Part shown: piece after piece, positions 52,559 through 61,307 of the stretch
Layout: each line of letters starts with the position of its first letter
Numbering within the stretch: position 1 is the stretch's first letter
NCBI RefSeq assembly: GCF_002234615.1
Contig: NZ_NMQW01000023.1
Location: 270,433 to 334,432, forward strand
Length of the DNA stretch: 64,000 nt
Source: Paenibacillus rigui
Lineage (GTDB): Bacteria > Bacillota > Bacilli > Paenibacillales > NBRC-103111
Direction of reading: 5' to 3'
Program-made: the position numbers and the translations under genes
Notes under the pieces: model-generated
Told to the model about the DNA's origin: nothing
Seen by the model: only the letters and a program-made list of their open reading frames with translations
The model's database searches: none

Positions 52559-52672
52559 GCTCCTTTAAGCCCTTGCACAAGTGCAGGGGGAAAGGGAGTT
52601 CATCGCTTGAGAGGAAGTACAGCCTGCAAGAGGAGCGCTTGATTAAGTGCTTTCTTGCGGGCTTTCTCTTTG
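52559..52672 (+). ncRNA. Orphan double-hairpin, possible small RNA
   Basis: Hairpin 1 (CCCTTGCAC/GTGCAGGGG, 52569-52590). Hairpin 2 has arms AGCCTGCAAGA (52621-52631) and TCTTGCGGGCT (52653-52663), with a further inner GCGCTT/AAGTGC stem, and ends in TTTCTCTTTG. It is terminator-like on the plus strand, yet no gene ends here. Confidence 0.35.
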
Positions 52673-52741
52673 TGGGTCCTATGCTTGTGAAAATAAAGAG
52701 TTAGTCAAATCGCCCGAAGCCGGAAGGGGAAACGACAAACA

Positions 52742-52768
52742 TGTCGAAAAGAAAATGGATGTGTCGAA
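52742..52768 (+). promoter_or_regulatory. Two direct Spo0A-box-like sites
   Basis: TGTCGAA occurs exactly at 52742-52748 and 52762-52768, 20 bp apart on the same strand, 30-60 bp upstream of the chemoreceptor gene. TGTCGAA is the core 0A box. Confidence 0.5.
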
Positions 52769-52799
52769 TTGTATCGTTTTTCCATACTAAAAAAGGGGC

Positions 52800-54572
52800 A
52801 TGATTCAAATGAAGGGCTTTAGATGGATCCAAAAGAGATTGGCGCTTCGGATGTCCGCCGTAGTGATGGGGATTATCCTGCTGCTCTCTGCGGGCTACGT
52901 ATTTTTACAAATCCGGAACATCGAAACAGCGGCGAAAGGCGTCATAACCAACTTTGGCACCCGAATGGCGGACAGCTATGCGAAACAAATGGATACCGGG
53001 CGATTTGATCAATTTTTGAAGAAGCCGGAGGAAAATGATCTGTACTGGTCGATACGGCAGGAGCTGAACGTGTACCGCCAGCAGATCGGCGCCCTGTATG
53101 TGTACCTGGTAAAGATCGATGACAGCCAGCGGCCCTTGATCATGATCGACGGCCAACCGAAGGATGAGAAGTCAGCATCCCCGATTAATGAAGTGACCGA
53201 TATTCCCGAGGAAGCGGTGAAAACGCTGTTAGGCGGACATACGGCGAGCTCGGATGTCATTGATAATCCGCAATACGGCAAGTACATTTCCTCTTACGCA
53301 CCCGTGAAGCGGCCGGACGGTACAATTATCGGTGTGCTTGGCATCGATACGGAGGCATCGGTTATCGATACGATGTCGGCTCAGATCCGAAAGGACAGCA
53401 TACCCTTCTACTCGCTCATGGCTCTTCTCACCTTGCTGGGGTTGGGATTGATCACTTGGGCGTTCATACGGGCGCTCCATCCGCTCAAAACGATCATGAT
53501 CGGAGCGGAGAGCATTGCCGGCGGGGAGCTTGCCAAAGCGAATCGCTGGCTCACTCAGCATCCCGTTCGATCGTCCGATGAGATCGGCGCGGTCTACCAA
53601 GCTATGCTGAATATGTCCGTAAGCCTGAATACGATCGTCGGCGGGATTGTCACGCATGTTGCTCAAACCTCGGAGCAGCTCGTGCAATCGACGGACCGCT
53701 TTGCATCGGAAGCGCAGCATGCGTTGGAGATGAATGCCCGGGCCAATCAAGCGATTAGTCAAGTAGCCGAAGGGGCCTACGTCCAAAGTATGAGCTCCGA
53801 TGAAAGCAGCCGTTCGATGGAAGAAATGACCATCGCGATTCAGCGCATTTCTGAAGCGTCGTTGACGGCTTCCGATGCCTCGGCCAAAGCGTTGGAGAGC
53901 GCAGAGTCCGGGAGAAGCTCCATCCAGCAGATGAATGAGCAGATCCACACCATCGCGCATGCCGCTGAAGAGGCGTTGGATCGGGTCATCGTTCTTCAAG
54001 GCTTCTCGCAGGAGATCGAGAATGCGTTGGCGGGTATATCGGATATCGCGAATCAGACGAAGCTGCTGGCATTGAACGCTTCGATTGAAGCGGCCAGGGC
54101 AGGTGAGCAGGGTGCGGGATTCTCGGTTGTAGCCGGAGAAGTAAGAAAGCTGGCGGAGGATGCCACCCGTTCAGCGGAGCTGATCGGTGACCTGCTCCAT
54201 AAGGTGCATAACGAATCGAACCGGATCAGCGAGGCCATGCAGAAGGGATCGCAGGAAGTGCGAACGGGGACGGAATTGTCCCAGCAGGCGGAGCAATATT
54301 TTACCTCCGTCTTCGAGATGTTCCGGTTCGTCACAGGACAAATTCAGGATATTTCGGCAGCGACGGAACAAATTTCCGCAGGCTCGGAGGAAGTAGCGGC
54401 ATCGGTCAGCGGTATTGCGAATATTGCCAGGTCGTCCTCGGAGCAGACGAAGGAAATTCGCGAATTGACGGATACCCAGCTTCATGTCGTAAGACAGATG
54501 GCGGGGTCGGCTGCCGCCTTGAGTGAAATGACCCACGATATGAGAGAGGCGATCAAGCAGATTAAGGTGTAG
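52800..54572 (+). CDS. Methyl-accepting chemotaxis protein
   Basis: 590 residues. N-terminal membrane helix (about 15-36); extracellular sensor of about 160 residues, Cache-like, with [29 protein letters not shown]; second membrane helix (about 203-222); HAMP linker; cytoplasmic signalling domain with hairpin tip [42 protein letters not shown] (here starting GISDIANQ). It feeds CheA/CheW. AAAGGGGC lies just before ATG 52800; ATG 52809 is an alternative start with better spacing. Confidence 0.93.
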   Translation: MIQMKGFRWIQKRLALRMSAVVMGIILLLSAGYVFLQIRNIETAAKGVITNFGTRMADSYAKQMDTGRFDQFLKKPEENDLYWSIRQELNVYRQQIGALYVYLVKIDDSQRPLIMIDGQPKDEKSASPINEVTDIPEEAVKTLLGGHTASSDVIDNPQYGKYISSYAPVKRPDGTIIGVLGIDTEASVIDTMSAQIRKDSIPFYSLMALLTLLGLGLITWAFIRALHPLKTIMIGAESIAGGELAKANRWLTQHPVRSSDEIGAVYQAMLNMSVSLNTIVGGIVTHVAQTSEQLVQSTDRFASEAQHALEMNARANQAISQVAEGAYVQSMSSDESSRSMEEMTIAIQRISEASLTASDASAKALESAESGRSSIQQMNEQIHTIAHAAEEALDRVIVLQGFSQEIENALAGISDIANQTKLLALNASIEAARAGEQGAGFSVVAGEVRKLAEDATRSAELIGDLLHKVHNESNRISEAMQKGSQEVRTGTELSQQAEQYFTSVFEMFRFVTGQIQDISAATEQISAGSEEVAASVSGIANIARSSSEQTKEIRELTDTQLHVVRQMAGSAAALSEMTHDMREAIKQIKV

Positions 54573-54586
54573 GCCTTCTCCAACAG

Positions 54587-54634
54587 AAAAGACGCTTCCA
54601 TCCCCGCGCATGGCGGGTTTTTGGAAGCGTCTTT
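54587..54634. terminator. Bidirectional terminator between mcp and ssp
   Basis: GACGCTTCCA (54591-54600) pairs with TGGAAGCGTC (54622-54631), with T runs on both sides. Confidence 0.8.
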
Positions 54635-54651
54635 GGCGTCGTTCGCAACAA

Positions 54652-54879
54652 TTAGAACCGGCTGCCGCCGGCAATTTGCTGTTCGGCAATTTGCACCAAG
54701 CGGCGTACCATGTGGCCCCCAATAGCTCCGGTATCCCGCGTCGCCATATAACCGTAGTAGCCGTCCTGCGGGATTTGAATGCCAAGCTCCTGTGCCACCT
54801 CATATTTAAGCTGCTCCAAAGCCGATGCTGCTTGCTGCACTACCAATTGATTGCTGCTTCTCGATTGACCTCTTGCCAT
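54652..54879 (-). CDS. Small acid-soluble spore protein, alpha/beta type
   Basis: 75 residues from the ATG at 54879, which has AAGGAGG eight nt upstream. NQLVVQQAASALEQLKYEVAQELGI contains the GPR protease cleavage region, and GHMVRRLVQIAEQQIA the conserved C-terminal DNA-binding motif. These proteins coat spore DNA in the A-form and protect it from UV. It shows the organism forms endospores. A sigma-G promoter could not be assigned confidently. Confidence 0.95.
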   Translation of the reverse strand: MARGQSRSSNQLVVQQAASALEQLKYEVAQELGIQIPQDGYYGYMATRDTGAIGGHMVRRLVQIAEQQIAGGSRF

Positions 54880-54987
54880 GTTGTTGGCCTCCTTCATTTC
54901 TATAAAATATAAGCTTAAGTTCCCCCATGTTTTCCCTAATTATTCATCGCAAAGCTCATGTTAAAATAAAACTTGGGTGATGCACTT

Positions 54988-55851
54988 ATGTTTATCTCTC
55001 CGATGCTGCTAGACTCAAGAGAGAAACCATTTTCCGATCCGTCCTACGTGTTTGAACCGAAGATGGACGGACACCGGCTCATTTTATCTAAAAGCGGCGT
55101 AGAAACCCGTTTATTTACACGCAATCACCAGGATTGTACGAGGCAGTACCCCGAGCTCTACGCGGTTCCTGTTTCAGGCGATGTGGTATTGGACGGGGAA
55201 GTTTGCTTTACGGACCCCGAAACCGGTCAAGAGGACCATGAGCTGGTGATGGAGCGGCTTCAATTAACAAAGAAGAAAGCGATACGCTCCTTTGCAGAGC
55301 ACAGGCCTGTGAGCTATAGGATATGGGATATTTTGTTTCTTAGAGGCAGAGACCTGCGCAATTTACCGTTGGTTCGAAGACGTGCGATTTTGGAGGCGGC
55401 GCTTCAGGAGAACGATTACTTCAAGCTTGTGACACAAACAGATGGGGCGGGTGAAGAGCTGTTTCAGCTTATTGTGGAGCAATCCGGTGAAGGCATAGTG
55501 GCGAAGCGCAAGGGAGGCTTGTATGTTTCCAGACGCTCGCACGATTGGTTGAAAATCATTCACTATAAGGAAGAAAACGTGTGGATAGGCGGGTTCGACA
55601 AAGCTGGCTTCGGTTGGCTTGCTTACAAGGAAGGCGACGATGGGGTCAGGCGTCCTGCAGGGAGAATTGAGGAAGGAATGAGCCCCCTGCAGAAAAAAGA
55701 ATTCATGGTGGTAAGCCGTGAGCTCATAACTCATGAGGATGCCGACTATGTATATCTGGAGCCGCAGCTGCAGGCCAAGGTGAAATACCGGAATTGGACG
55801 CGGCACGGGATGCTGAGAGATGCGGTGTTCGTTGATTTTATTACTTCCTAG
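54988..55851 (+). CDS. Short ATP-dependent DNA ligase
   Basis: 287 residues from the ATG at 54988 (GGGTGATG upstream). Motif I FEPKMDGHRL carries the adenylated Lys (about 25); motif III is VLDGEVCF, motif IV GEGIVAKRKGG and motif V WLKIIHYKE. An OB-fold of about 90 residues ends the protein. It lacks the N-terminal DNA-binding domain and any LigD polymerase or nuclease domain. Such minimal ligases act in repair. No ku gene is next to it. Confidence 0.9.
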   Translation: MFISPMLLDSREKPFSDPSYVFEPKMDGHRLILSKSGVETRLFTRNHQDCTRQYPELYAVPVSGDVVLDGEVCFTDPETGQEDHELVMERLQLTKKKAIRSFAEHRPVSYRIWDILFLRGRDLRNLPLVRRRAILEAALQENDYFKLVTQTDGAGEELFQLIVEQSGEGIVAKRKGGLYVSRRSHDWLKIIHYKEENVWIGGFDKAGFGWLAYKEGDDGVRRPAGRIEEGMSPLQKKEFMVVSRELITHEDADYVYLEPQLQAKVKYRNWTRHGMLRDAVFVDFITS

Positions 55852-55878
55852 TCAAGTCAATAACGTTCGCTATGTATG

Positions 55879-55909
55879 CCCCGCCTTCACCAGAGGGTGG
55901 GGATTTTTG
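55879..55909 (+). terminator. Intrinsic terminator after ligase
   Basis: CCCCGCC pairs with the GGTGGGG side around a short loop, followed by ATTTTT. Confidence 0.75.
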
Positions 55910-55934
55910 TGTTGTGCTGTAAAGAAGAGCGGAT

Positions 55935-56111
55935 TTAATGCTCCCTGCGCTTGTCTGCCTGCGCGTCATCGAAAAGATGGTGTATATTTTCCATTGTTTC
56001 CTCGACAAATTCACTAAGCATATCCGTCGGTGCCTTTGTCCGTTCTGGCTGTAAGTCCGACCGTTCTTCCTTAAGGTTATCTGGCTGACCGAAAGCTTTC
56101 TGTTCAGGCAT
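55935..56111 (-). CDS. 58-residue acidic hypothetical protein
   Basis: The frame starts MPEQKAFGQPDNLKEERSD and ends HHLFDDAQADKRREH. The ribosome binding site AGGAGG has 8-nt spacing. Strongly charged and rich in Glu and Asp, with a disordered N-terminal half and a probable C-terminal helix (SEFVEETMENIHHLF). No family is recognised. It explains most of the gap between the ligase and the XRE regulator. Confidence 0.6.
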   Translation of the reverse strand: MPEQKAFGQPDNLKEERSDLQPERTKAPTDMLSEFVEETMENIHHLFDDAQADKRREH

Positions 56112-56259
56112 AGGTTCCAGGCCTCCTAGTGGAATACGAATATGAATTCAAACAACCCTGAGGAGGACAGCAGGGGCATGCCGGGTCCTCATCTGATAGA
56201 ATGCCAAGCCTGGGGAAATTTATTCAAGCTGCGTCGAACAAGCTCAAGAGCAGGAGCGG

Positions 56260-56946
56260 TTATATCGTGATGAGTTGGTTGTTGGGGATCTCTAGAAACT
56301 GATACGCTTCCTGAATGACTTGAGAGGAGTTCTTGCCGAAGAGGTGAAGGGAGATGGAATTGATGCCGCTTCTTGTGGCTAATCGGTCCAATTGGTTTTT
56401 CATCAGCTTGGAGTTGCACAGCACGACGACCTTTTTGCAGTGAGGGAACATCCACCGTTGGAGCTCTTCATTCTTCTCGTTAACCTCGGGAGTGAATACA
56501 AAGGGCTGTCCGTTCGTCATCATCCCCCGGTTATCAATCAGCAGCTTAATATGCCCTTTGGTCAAGTACGTGCACGCAAGCTTCAGATCGAAGCAGATTT
56601 TATTTACATCGTTCACGTTCAAAACTCCCTTGACCTGCCAGGCAATGACTTGATGATCGAAGTCGATATGGTATGCGAAACGCTCGGAAAGAGCTTTATT
56701 ATATTCACTCTTCAAGTAAGCCGAATGCAGGGCAAACCTTTCGTCATCAAAAAAATAACTCGTATCCACGTCCAGCGCATTCGTGATTTTCTCGATGTTT
56801 TGCAAGGACACATTACGCTCGCCGCGCTCAACCCCTCCGATGTAAGAACGATCCAAGCCGGAACGAATCGCCAGCACCTCTTGGGACATCCCTGATTTTA
56901 AACGGAGCTCCTTCACCCGGAGTCCAAAATTAGAAAGAATATTCAC
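56260..56946 (-). CDS. XRE helix-turn-helix protein with STAS-like C-terminal domain
   Basis: 228 residues from GTG 56946 (GGGAGGGTAA upstream). Residues 5-66 are a Cro/C1-type helix-turn-helix (RLKSGMSQEVLAIRSGLDRSYIGGVERGERNVS). From about 90, alternating strands and helices (IAWQVKGVLNVNDVN, IKLLIDNRGM, KKVVVLCNSKLMKNQLDRLA, SQVIQEAYQFLEI) look like a SpoIIAA/STAS-type fold. The effector and targets are unknown. Confidence 0.75.
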   Translation of the reverse strand: MNILSNFGLRVKELRLKSGMSQEVLAIRSGLDRSYIGGVERGERNVSLQNIEKITNALDVDTSYFFDDERFALHSAYLKSEYNKALSERFAYHIDFDHQVIAWQVKGVLNVNDVNKICFDLKLACTYLTKGHIKLLIDNRGMMTNGQPFVFTPEVNEKNEELQRWMFPHCKKVVVLCNSKLMKNQLDRLATRSGINSISLHLFGKNSSQVIQEAYQFLEIPNNQLITI

Positions 56947-57263
56947 AAGTTTACCCTCCCGTGAATGTCGAAAGTTGTTGAAATGATTACTATAGTTCCT
57001 AATTATAATAAAAAAAGTATCTTAATATCTACGGACAATAAGTATCATTTATTCACAAGGACCTTTCATCCAATGTAGGTTTACCTCAGAACGCATGACC
57101 TGGAAAGGGTGAAAAATGAAACAGTTCTGCTGCAACCGCAAGCCTTCCAAGCGATTTTTCAGCGTTTGAATGCTGTGATATTTATCGACATATTTCGATT
57201 GTTCTATGAGGGTCATTGAGGACGATTTGTCTCCAATGCCTTTGGGTGCCCGAAGCCTGCCCC

Positions 57264-57292
57264 TTGCATCCTGCATTTAATTTGCATATAAT
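57264..57292 (+). promoter_or_regulatory. pheST promoter
   Basis: TTGCAT (57264-57269), 17-nt spacer, perfect TATAAT (57287-57292), just upstream of the T-box leader. Confidence 0.75.
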
Positions 57293-57313
57293 ACTTCTAA
57301 AGTTCCATATGCA

Positions 57314-57611
57314 TAAATGCGTTGACGGAGAAAAGTAAGCAGTGCCTCATTACAGGGAGGAGCCGCCGGAGATTGAGAGCGGTTCTAATAGAATCAGGCT
57401 GCCGAAGTTCGCTCCCGAGCAGACCTTTGAAACCGCGATGCCTTGCAGCGCAGGCAAGTAGAAGGAACCGGCCCATGAACGTTCGCGTTCGAACCGTTAT
57501 GTTCAATGAAGTGAGAAGAGAGGCATTCGTCTTCAGGGTGAAGGTCTCATTTTCAAACAAGGGTGGTACCACGGCTTTTTCGTCCCTTACCGGGATGGAG
57601 AAGCCTTTTTT
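57314..57611 (+). promoter_or_regulatory. T-box leader (tRNA-Phe responsive)
   Basis: The conserved T-box AAGGGTGGTACCACGG is at 57559-57574. The terminator GGCTTTTTCGTCCC / GGGATGGAGAAGCC with a T run lies at 57573-57611 and competes with the T-box antiterminator. In the long Stem I region a TTC triplet (57408-57410, gaagTTCgctcc) fits as specifier for phenylalanine. Uncharged tRNA-Phe would stabilise readthrough into pheST. Confidence 0.9.
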
Positions 57612-57640
57612 GCGTGCAGATAAAAAGGAGGATGAAACCG

Positions 57641-58675
57641 ATGAAAGAACGGCTGGAAGCACTAAAAGCGGAAGCTTTGCAGGAGCTGGCCCAGGTCTCG
57701 AACCAGCAGCAGCTGGCGGACATGAGAATCAAGTATATGGGTAAAAAGGGACCGCTCACCGAAATTTTGAGAGGGATGGGCGCGCTGAGCGCGGAAGAGC
57801 GTCCGGTCATCGGCCAAGTGGCCAATGACGTGCGTGCAGCCATCGAAGCCGTCATCGAGAGCAAGCAGGCCGAATACCAGAAGGCGGAAACGGAAGCCCG
57901 CCTGAGCGCTGAAACGATCGATGTGACGCTGCCGGGCCGTCCTGCGGCGCAGGGGGCGACGCATCCGCTGACGAAGGTGATTCAGCAGATCGAGGATATT
58001 TTTATCGGGATGGGCTATACGGTTGCTGAAGGTCCCGAGGTGGAGCAGGACTACTACAACTTTGAAGCGTTGAACCTACCGAAGAATCATCCGGCGCGGG
58101 ATATGCAGGATTCCTTTTATATTACGGAAGAGATCTTGATGCGTACGCAAACGTCCCCGGTGCAGGTGCGTACCATGGAGAAAATGAAGGGCGAAGTGCC
58201 TGTTAAAATCATTTGTCCGGGTAAAGTATACCGGCGCGATGATGACGATGCGACCCATTCCCACATGTTTACACAAATTGAGGGATTGGTGATCGACCGC
58301 AACATCCGGATGAGCGACCTGAAAGGTACGCTGCTGCAGTTCGTGCGTGAGCTGTTCGGCCAAAATACGCAAATTCGTTTGCGTCCGAGCTTTTTCCCGT
58401 TCACAGAGCCTAGTGTTGAGGTTGACGTGACCTGTGCAATGTGCGGAGGCTCCGGCTGTCGCGTTTGTAAGCAAACGGGCTGGCTCGAAATTCTTGGCGC
58501 CGGCATGGTGCATCCGAACGTGCTGGAAAAAGGCGGCTACGATCCCGAGGAGTACAGCGGCTTTGCTTTCGGGCTTGGCGTCGAGCGTGTTGCCATGTTG
58601 AAATACGATATCGAGGATATCCGTCATTTTTATACGAACGACCTTCGATTCTTGAAGCAGTTTGCCCATTTGTAA
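57641..58675 (+). CDS. pheS: Phenylalanyl-tRNA synthetase alpha chain
   Basis: 344 residues from the ATG at 57641, preceded by AAAGGAGG; upstream in-frame ATGs lie within the site or the T-box. N-terminal coiled-coil arm (1-85) and class II catalytic core: [33 protein letters not shown] (motif 2 region), and [22 protein letters not shown] (motif 3). Together with PheT it charges tRNA-Phe as an alpha2-beta2 enzyme. Confidence 0.97.
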   Translation: MKERLEALKAEALQELAQVSNQQQLADMRIKYMGKKGPLTEILRGMGALSAEERPVIGQVANDVRAAIEAVIESKQAEYQKAETEARLSAETIDVTLPGRPAAQGATHPLTKVIQQIEDIFIGMGYTVAEGPEVEQDYYNFEALNLPKNHPARDMQDSFYITEEILMRTQTSPVQVRTMEKMKGEVPVKIICPGKVYRRDDDDATHSHMFTQIEGLVIDRNIRMSDLKGTLLQFVRELFGQNTQIRLRPSFFPFTEPSVEVDVTCAMCGGSGCRVCKQTGWLEILGAGMVHPNVLEKGGYDPEEYSGFAFGLGVERVAMLKYDIEDIRHFYTNDLRFLKQFAHL

Positions 58676-58698
58676 TCAGAGAGGAGTGTCAAGCTTAC

Positions 58699-61137
58699 AT
58701 GAAAGTATCTTATCAATGGTTGTCCCAGTATGTGGATGTGGCTGGTTTTACCGCAGCGGAGCTGGCAGAAAAGCTGACCCGAAGCGGGATTGAAGTGGAT
58801 ATCGTGGAAAACCGTAATAAAGGCGTAAGCCAGGTGTTCGTAGGCTTCGTGAAGTCCCGCGAAAAGCATCCGGATGCGGATAAATTGAGCGTATGCAAGG
58901 TAGATGTCGGTCAAGGCGAGGATTTACAAATCGTCTGCGGAGCGAAAAATGTGGCTGCAGGTCAAAAGGTACCCGTTGCCATTGTTGGCGCAAAGCTGCC
59001 GGATGGCCTCGTAATCAAGCGTGCAAAGCTGCGCGGTGTGGAATCCCAAGGGATGATCTGCTCGGCCAAGGAGCTCGGCTTGAACGATAAGCTGCTGCCG
59101 AAGGAAATTCAGGAAGGTATCCTGGTGCTGCCGGAGGATACGCAAATTGGGGACAGCATCCTTGATGTGCTTGGCATCAACGATGAAGTTATGGATCTGG
59201 ATTTGACGCCGAACCGTTCGGACTGTCTGAGCATGCTGGGGGCCGCTTATGAAATCGGTGCGATTCTGGGCCGTGAAGTGAAGCTGCCGGATGCGGAAAC
59301 AGGGCTTAACGGCTCCACGCAGGCAGCAGGCAAAATTTCGGTGAACATCACGGCGAAGGAGCAATGCTCTCACTATGCGGCACGCTATATCGAGAATGTA
59401 ACCATCGGTACGTCCCCATTGTGGATTCAAAATCGTCTGATGGCGGCAGGCATCCGCCCGATCAACAACATCGTGGATATTACAAACTATGTCATGCTGG
59501 AATATGGACAGCCGCTGCATGCGTTTGATGCGGAAAAGCTGGCGGGCGGCCATATCGATGTTCGCATGGCGCAGCAGGGTGAGAAGCTGGTAACATTGGA
59601 CGGCGTAGAGCGTACGCTGGAGCCGCATATGCTGCTGATCACCGACGGCACGAAGCCGGTTGCCCTTGCGGGTGTCATGGGCGGTGAGAACTCCGAGGTG
59701 ACGGAAGGAACGACATCCATTTTGCTGGAATCAGCCAAGTTTGATGGAGGCACGGTACGCAAGGCTTCCCGCCAGTTGGGCTTGCGTTCGGAAGCTTCGC
59801 TTCGTTTTGAGAAGGAAGTCAATCCGGAAATGGTGCTTCCTGCATTGAACCGTGCAGCTTCGTTGATGGCGCAGTATGCAGGCGGGCAAGTAGCTAACGG
59901 CATCGTCGAGAAAGTAACACAGCAGCATCAGCCGGTACAAATTACGTTGACAGTAAGCCGCATTAACGCTTACTTGGGAACGGAGCTGACGGTGGAGCAG
60001 GTGAAGGAAATTTTCGATCGTTTGCATTTCACGACAGAATTAGCGGGCGAGAGCTTTACCGTTCACGTGCCAACCCGTCGCGGAGACATTACTAAAGCCG
60101 TCGATTTGATCGAAGAAGTGGCGCGTCTGTACGGCTATGACAACATTCCGACCACATTGATGTCAGGTGTAACGACACCGGGTGCTTTGACGAAGGAGCA
60201 AGCCGTACGCCGTTTGGCACGCAATTTGCTGACAGGCAGCGGTTTGCATGAAGCGATTACGTACTCCTTTACCCATCCGGATCAGATTCGAGAGTTCCCG
60301 GGCGCTTATAAAGCCGCATTGCCGATCGCATTGTCCATGCCGATGAGCGAAGAACGCAGCACGCTGCGCACAAGTCTGATCCCGCATCTGATCGATGTGG
60401 CCTCTTACAACCGCAACCGCAATACGGACAATGTCGCCGTATTCGAAATCGGCAAAGTGTTTGTCACGGACGAGAGCTCTTTGACCCGCTTGCCGGAGGA
60501 AAAGCTGCTGCTGTCCGCATTGCTGACAGGCAAGCGCCAGGATACGCACTGGACGGGCAAATCGGGCGCTGTCGATTTCTATGATCTCAAGGGCGTGCTT
60601 GAGAATCTGATCAGCTATTTGGGTATAGAGGGCATTGGTTATACAGCTGCTCAGCCGGAAGGCTTCCATCCGGGGCGTACGGCCCACATTACGCTGCAAA
60701 CGGCGGAAGGCACCAAAGTGATCGGTACGCTGGGCCAACTGCATCCGGCGCTGCAGCAGCAGAAGGATTTGGACGATACGTACGTGCTGGAGCTCGAGTT
60801 CAGCGAATTAGCCGCTCTTGCGGATAGTAAAATTACGTACCAGCCTTTGCCGCGTTATCCTTCCATCGGACGGGATATTGCCGTCGTGGTGAACCGCGAG
60901 GTGCAGGTGGGCGATTTGACGGCCAAAGTACGCGAAGTTGCAGGCAGCCTGCTCGAGTCCATCCAGGTTTTCGACATCTATACAGGTGACCGTCTGGGTG
61001 CGGAGAAAAAGAGCGTCGCCCTGGCTTTGGTATACCGGACACCGGAAAGAACCTTGACGGATGAAGAGGTAAGCGAGCTGCATGCGAAGGTTGTTTCCGC
61101 GTTAGAGGAAACATTTGGAGCAGAGCTTCGGAAGTAG
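58699..61137 (+). CDS. pheT: Phenylalanyl-tRNA synthetase beta chain
   Basis: 812 residues. N-terminal tRNA-binding (EMAP-like) domain (about 40-150), B3/B4 editing domain with NIVDITNYVMLEYGQPLHAFDAEKL, B5, a catalytic-like core and a C-terminal anticodon-binding domain (about 720-812, YPSIGRDIAVVVNREVQVGDL). It lies 23 nt after pheS in the same T-box-controlled operon. Confidence 0.97.
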   Translation: MKVSYQWLSQYVDVAGFTAAELAEKLTRSGIEVDIVENRNKGVSQVFVGFVKSREKHPDADKLSVCKVDVGQGEDLQIVCGAKNVAAGQKVPVAIVGAKLPDGLVIKRAKLRGVESQGMICSAKELGLNDKLLPKEIQEGILVLPEDTQIGDSILDVLGINDEVMDLDLTPNRSDCLSMLGAAYEIGAILGREVKLPDAETGLNGSTQAAGKISVNITAKEQCSHYAARYIENVTIGTSPLWIQNRLMAAGIRPINNIVDITNYVMLEYGQPLHAFDAEKLAGGHIDVRMAQQGEKLVTLDGVERTLEPHMLLITDGTKPVALAGVMGGENSEVTEGTTSILLESAKFDGGTVRKASRQLGLRSEASLRFEKEVNPEMVLPALNRAASLMAQYAGGQVANGIVEKVTQQHQPVQITLTVSRINAYLGTELTVEQVKEIFDRLHFTTELAGESFTVHVPTRRGDITKAVDLIEEVARLYGYDNIPTTLMSGVTTPGALTKEQAVRRLARNLLTGSGLHEAITYSFTHPDQIREFPGAYKAALPIALSMPMSEERSTLRTSLIPHLIDVASYNRNRNTDNVAVFEIGKVFVTDESSLTRLPEEKLLLSALLTGKRQDTHWTGKSGAVDFYDLKGVLENLISYLGIEGIGYTAAQPEGFHPGRTAHITLQTAEGTKVIGTLGQLHPALQQQKDLDDTYVLELEFSELAALADSKITYQPLPRYPSIGRDIAVVVNREVQVGDLTAKVREVAGSLLESIQVFDIYTGDRLGAEKKSVALALVYRTPERTLTDEEVSELHAKVVSALEETFGAELRK

Positions 61138-61185
61138 CGCAAATCCTGCTATTTTCTTGATAAAAAGCTTTGTGCTACAGAAGGA

Positions 61186-61238
61186 AAAGAGATTCCCTGT
61201 ATCGAATCCTTTATGGATACGAGGGAATCTCTTTTTTT
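61186..61238 (+). terminator. Intrinsic terminator after pheST
   Basis: AAAGAGATTCCCT pairs with AGGGAATCTCTTT, with inner pairing and a T run. Confidence 0.9.
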
Positions 61239-61307
61239 ATGTAACGGGAACCGTCAATGGCAGGGACGGCGAGCCGTTTATCCTTGTCCCGAAAGGAGCG
61301 CAGGCTT

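Noticed and set aside
57049..57276. 75-residue leftward frame upstream of pheST
   Set aside because: The start overlaps the pheST promoter, the inner ATG has a poor ribosome binding site, and no family is recognised; a real small gene cannot be fully excluded.
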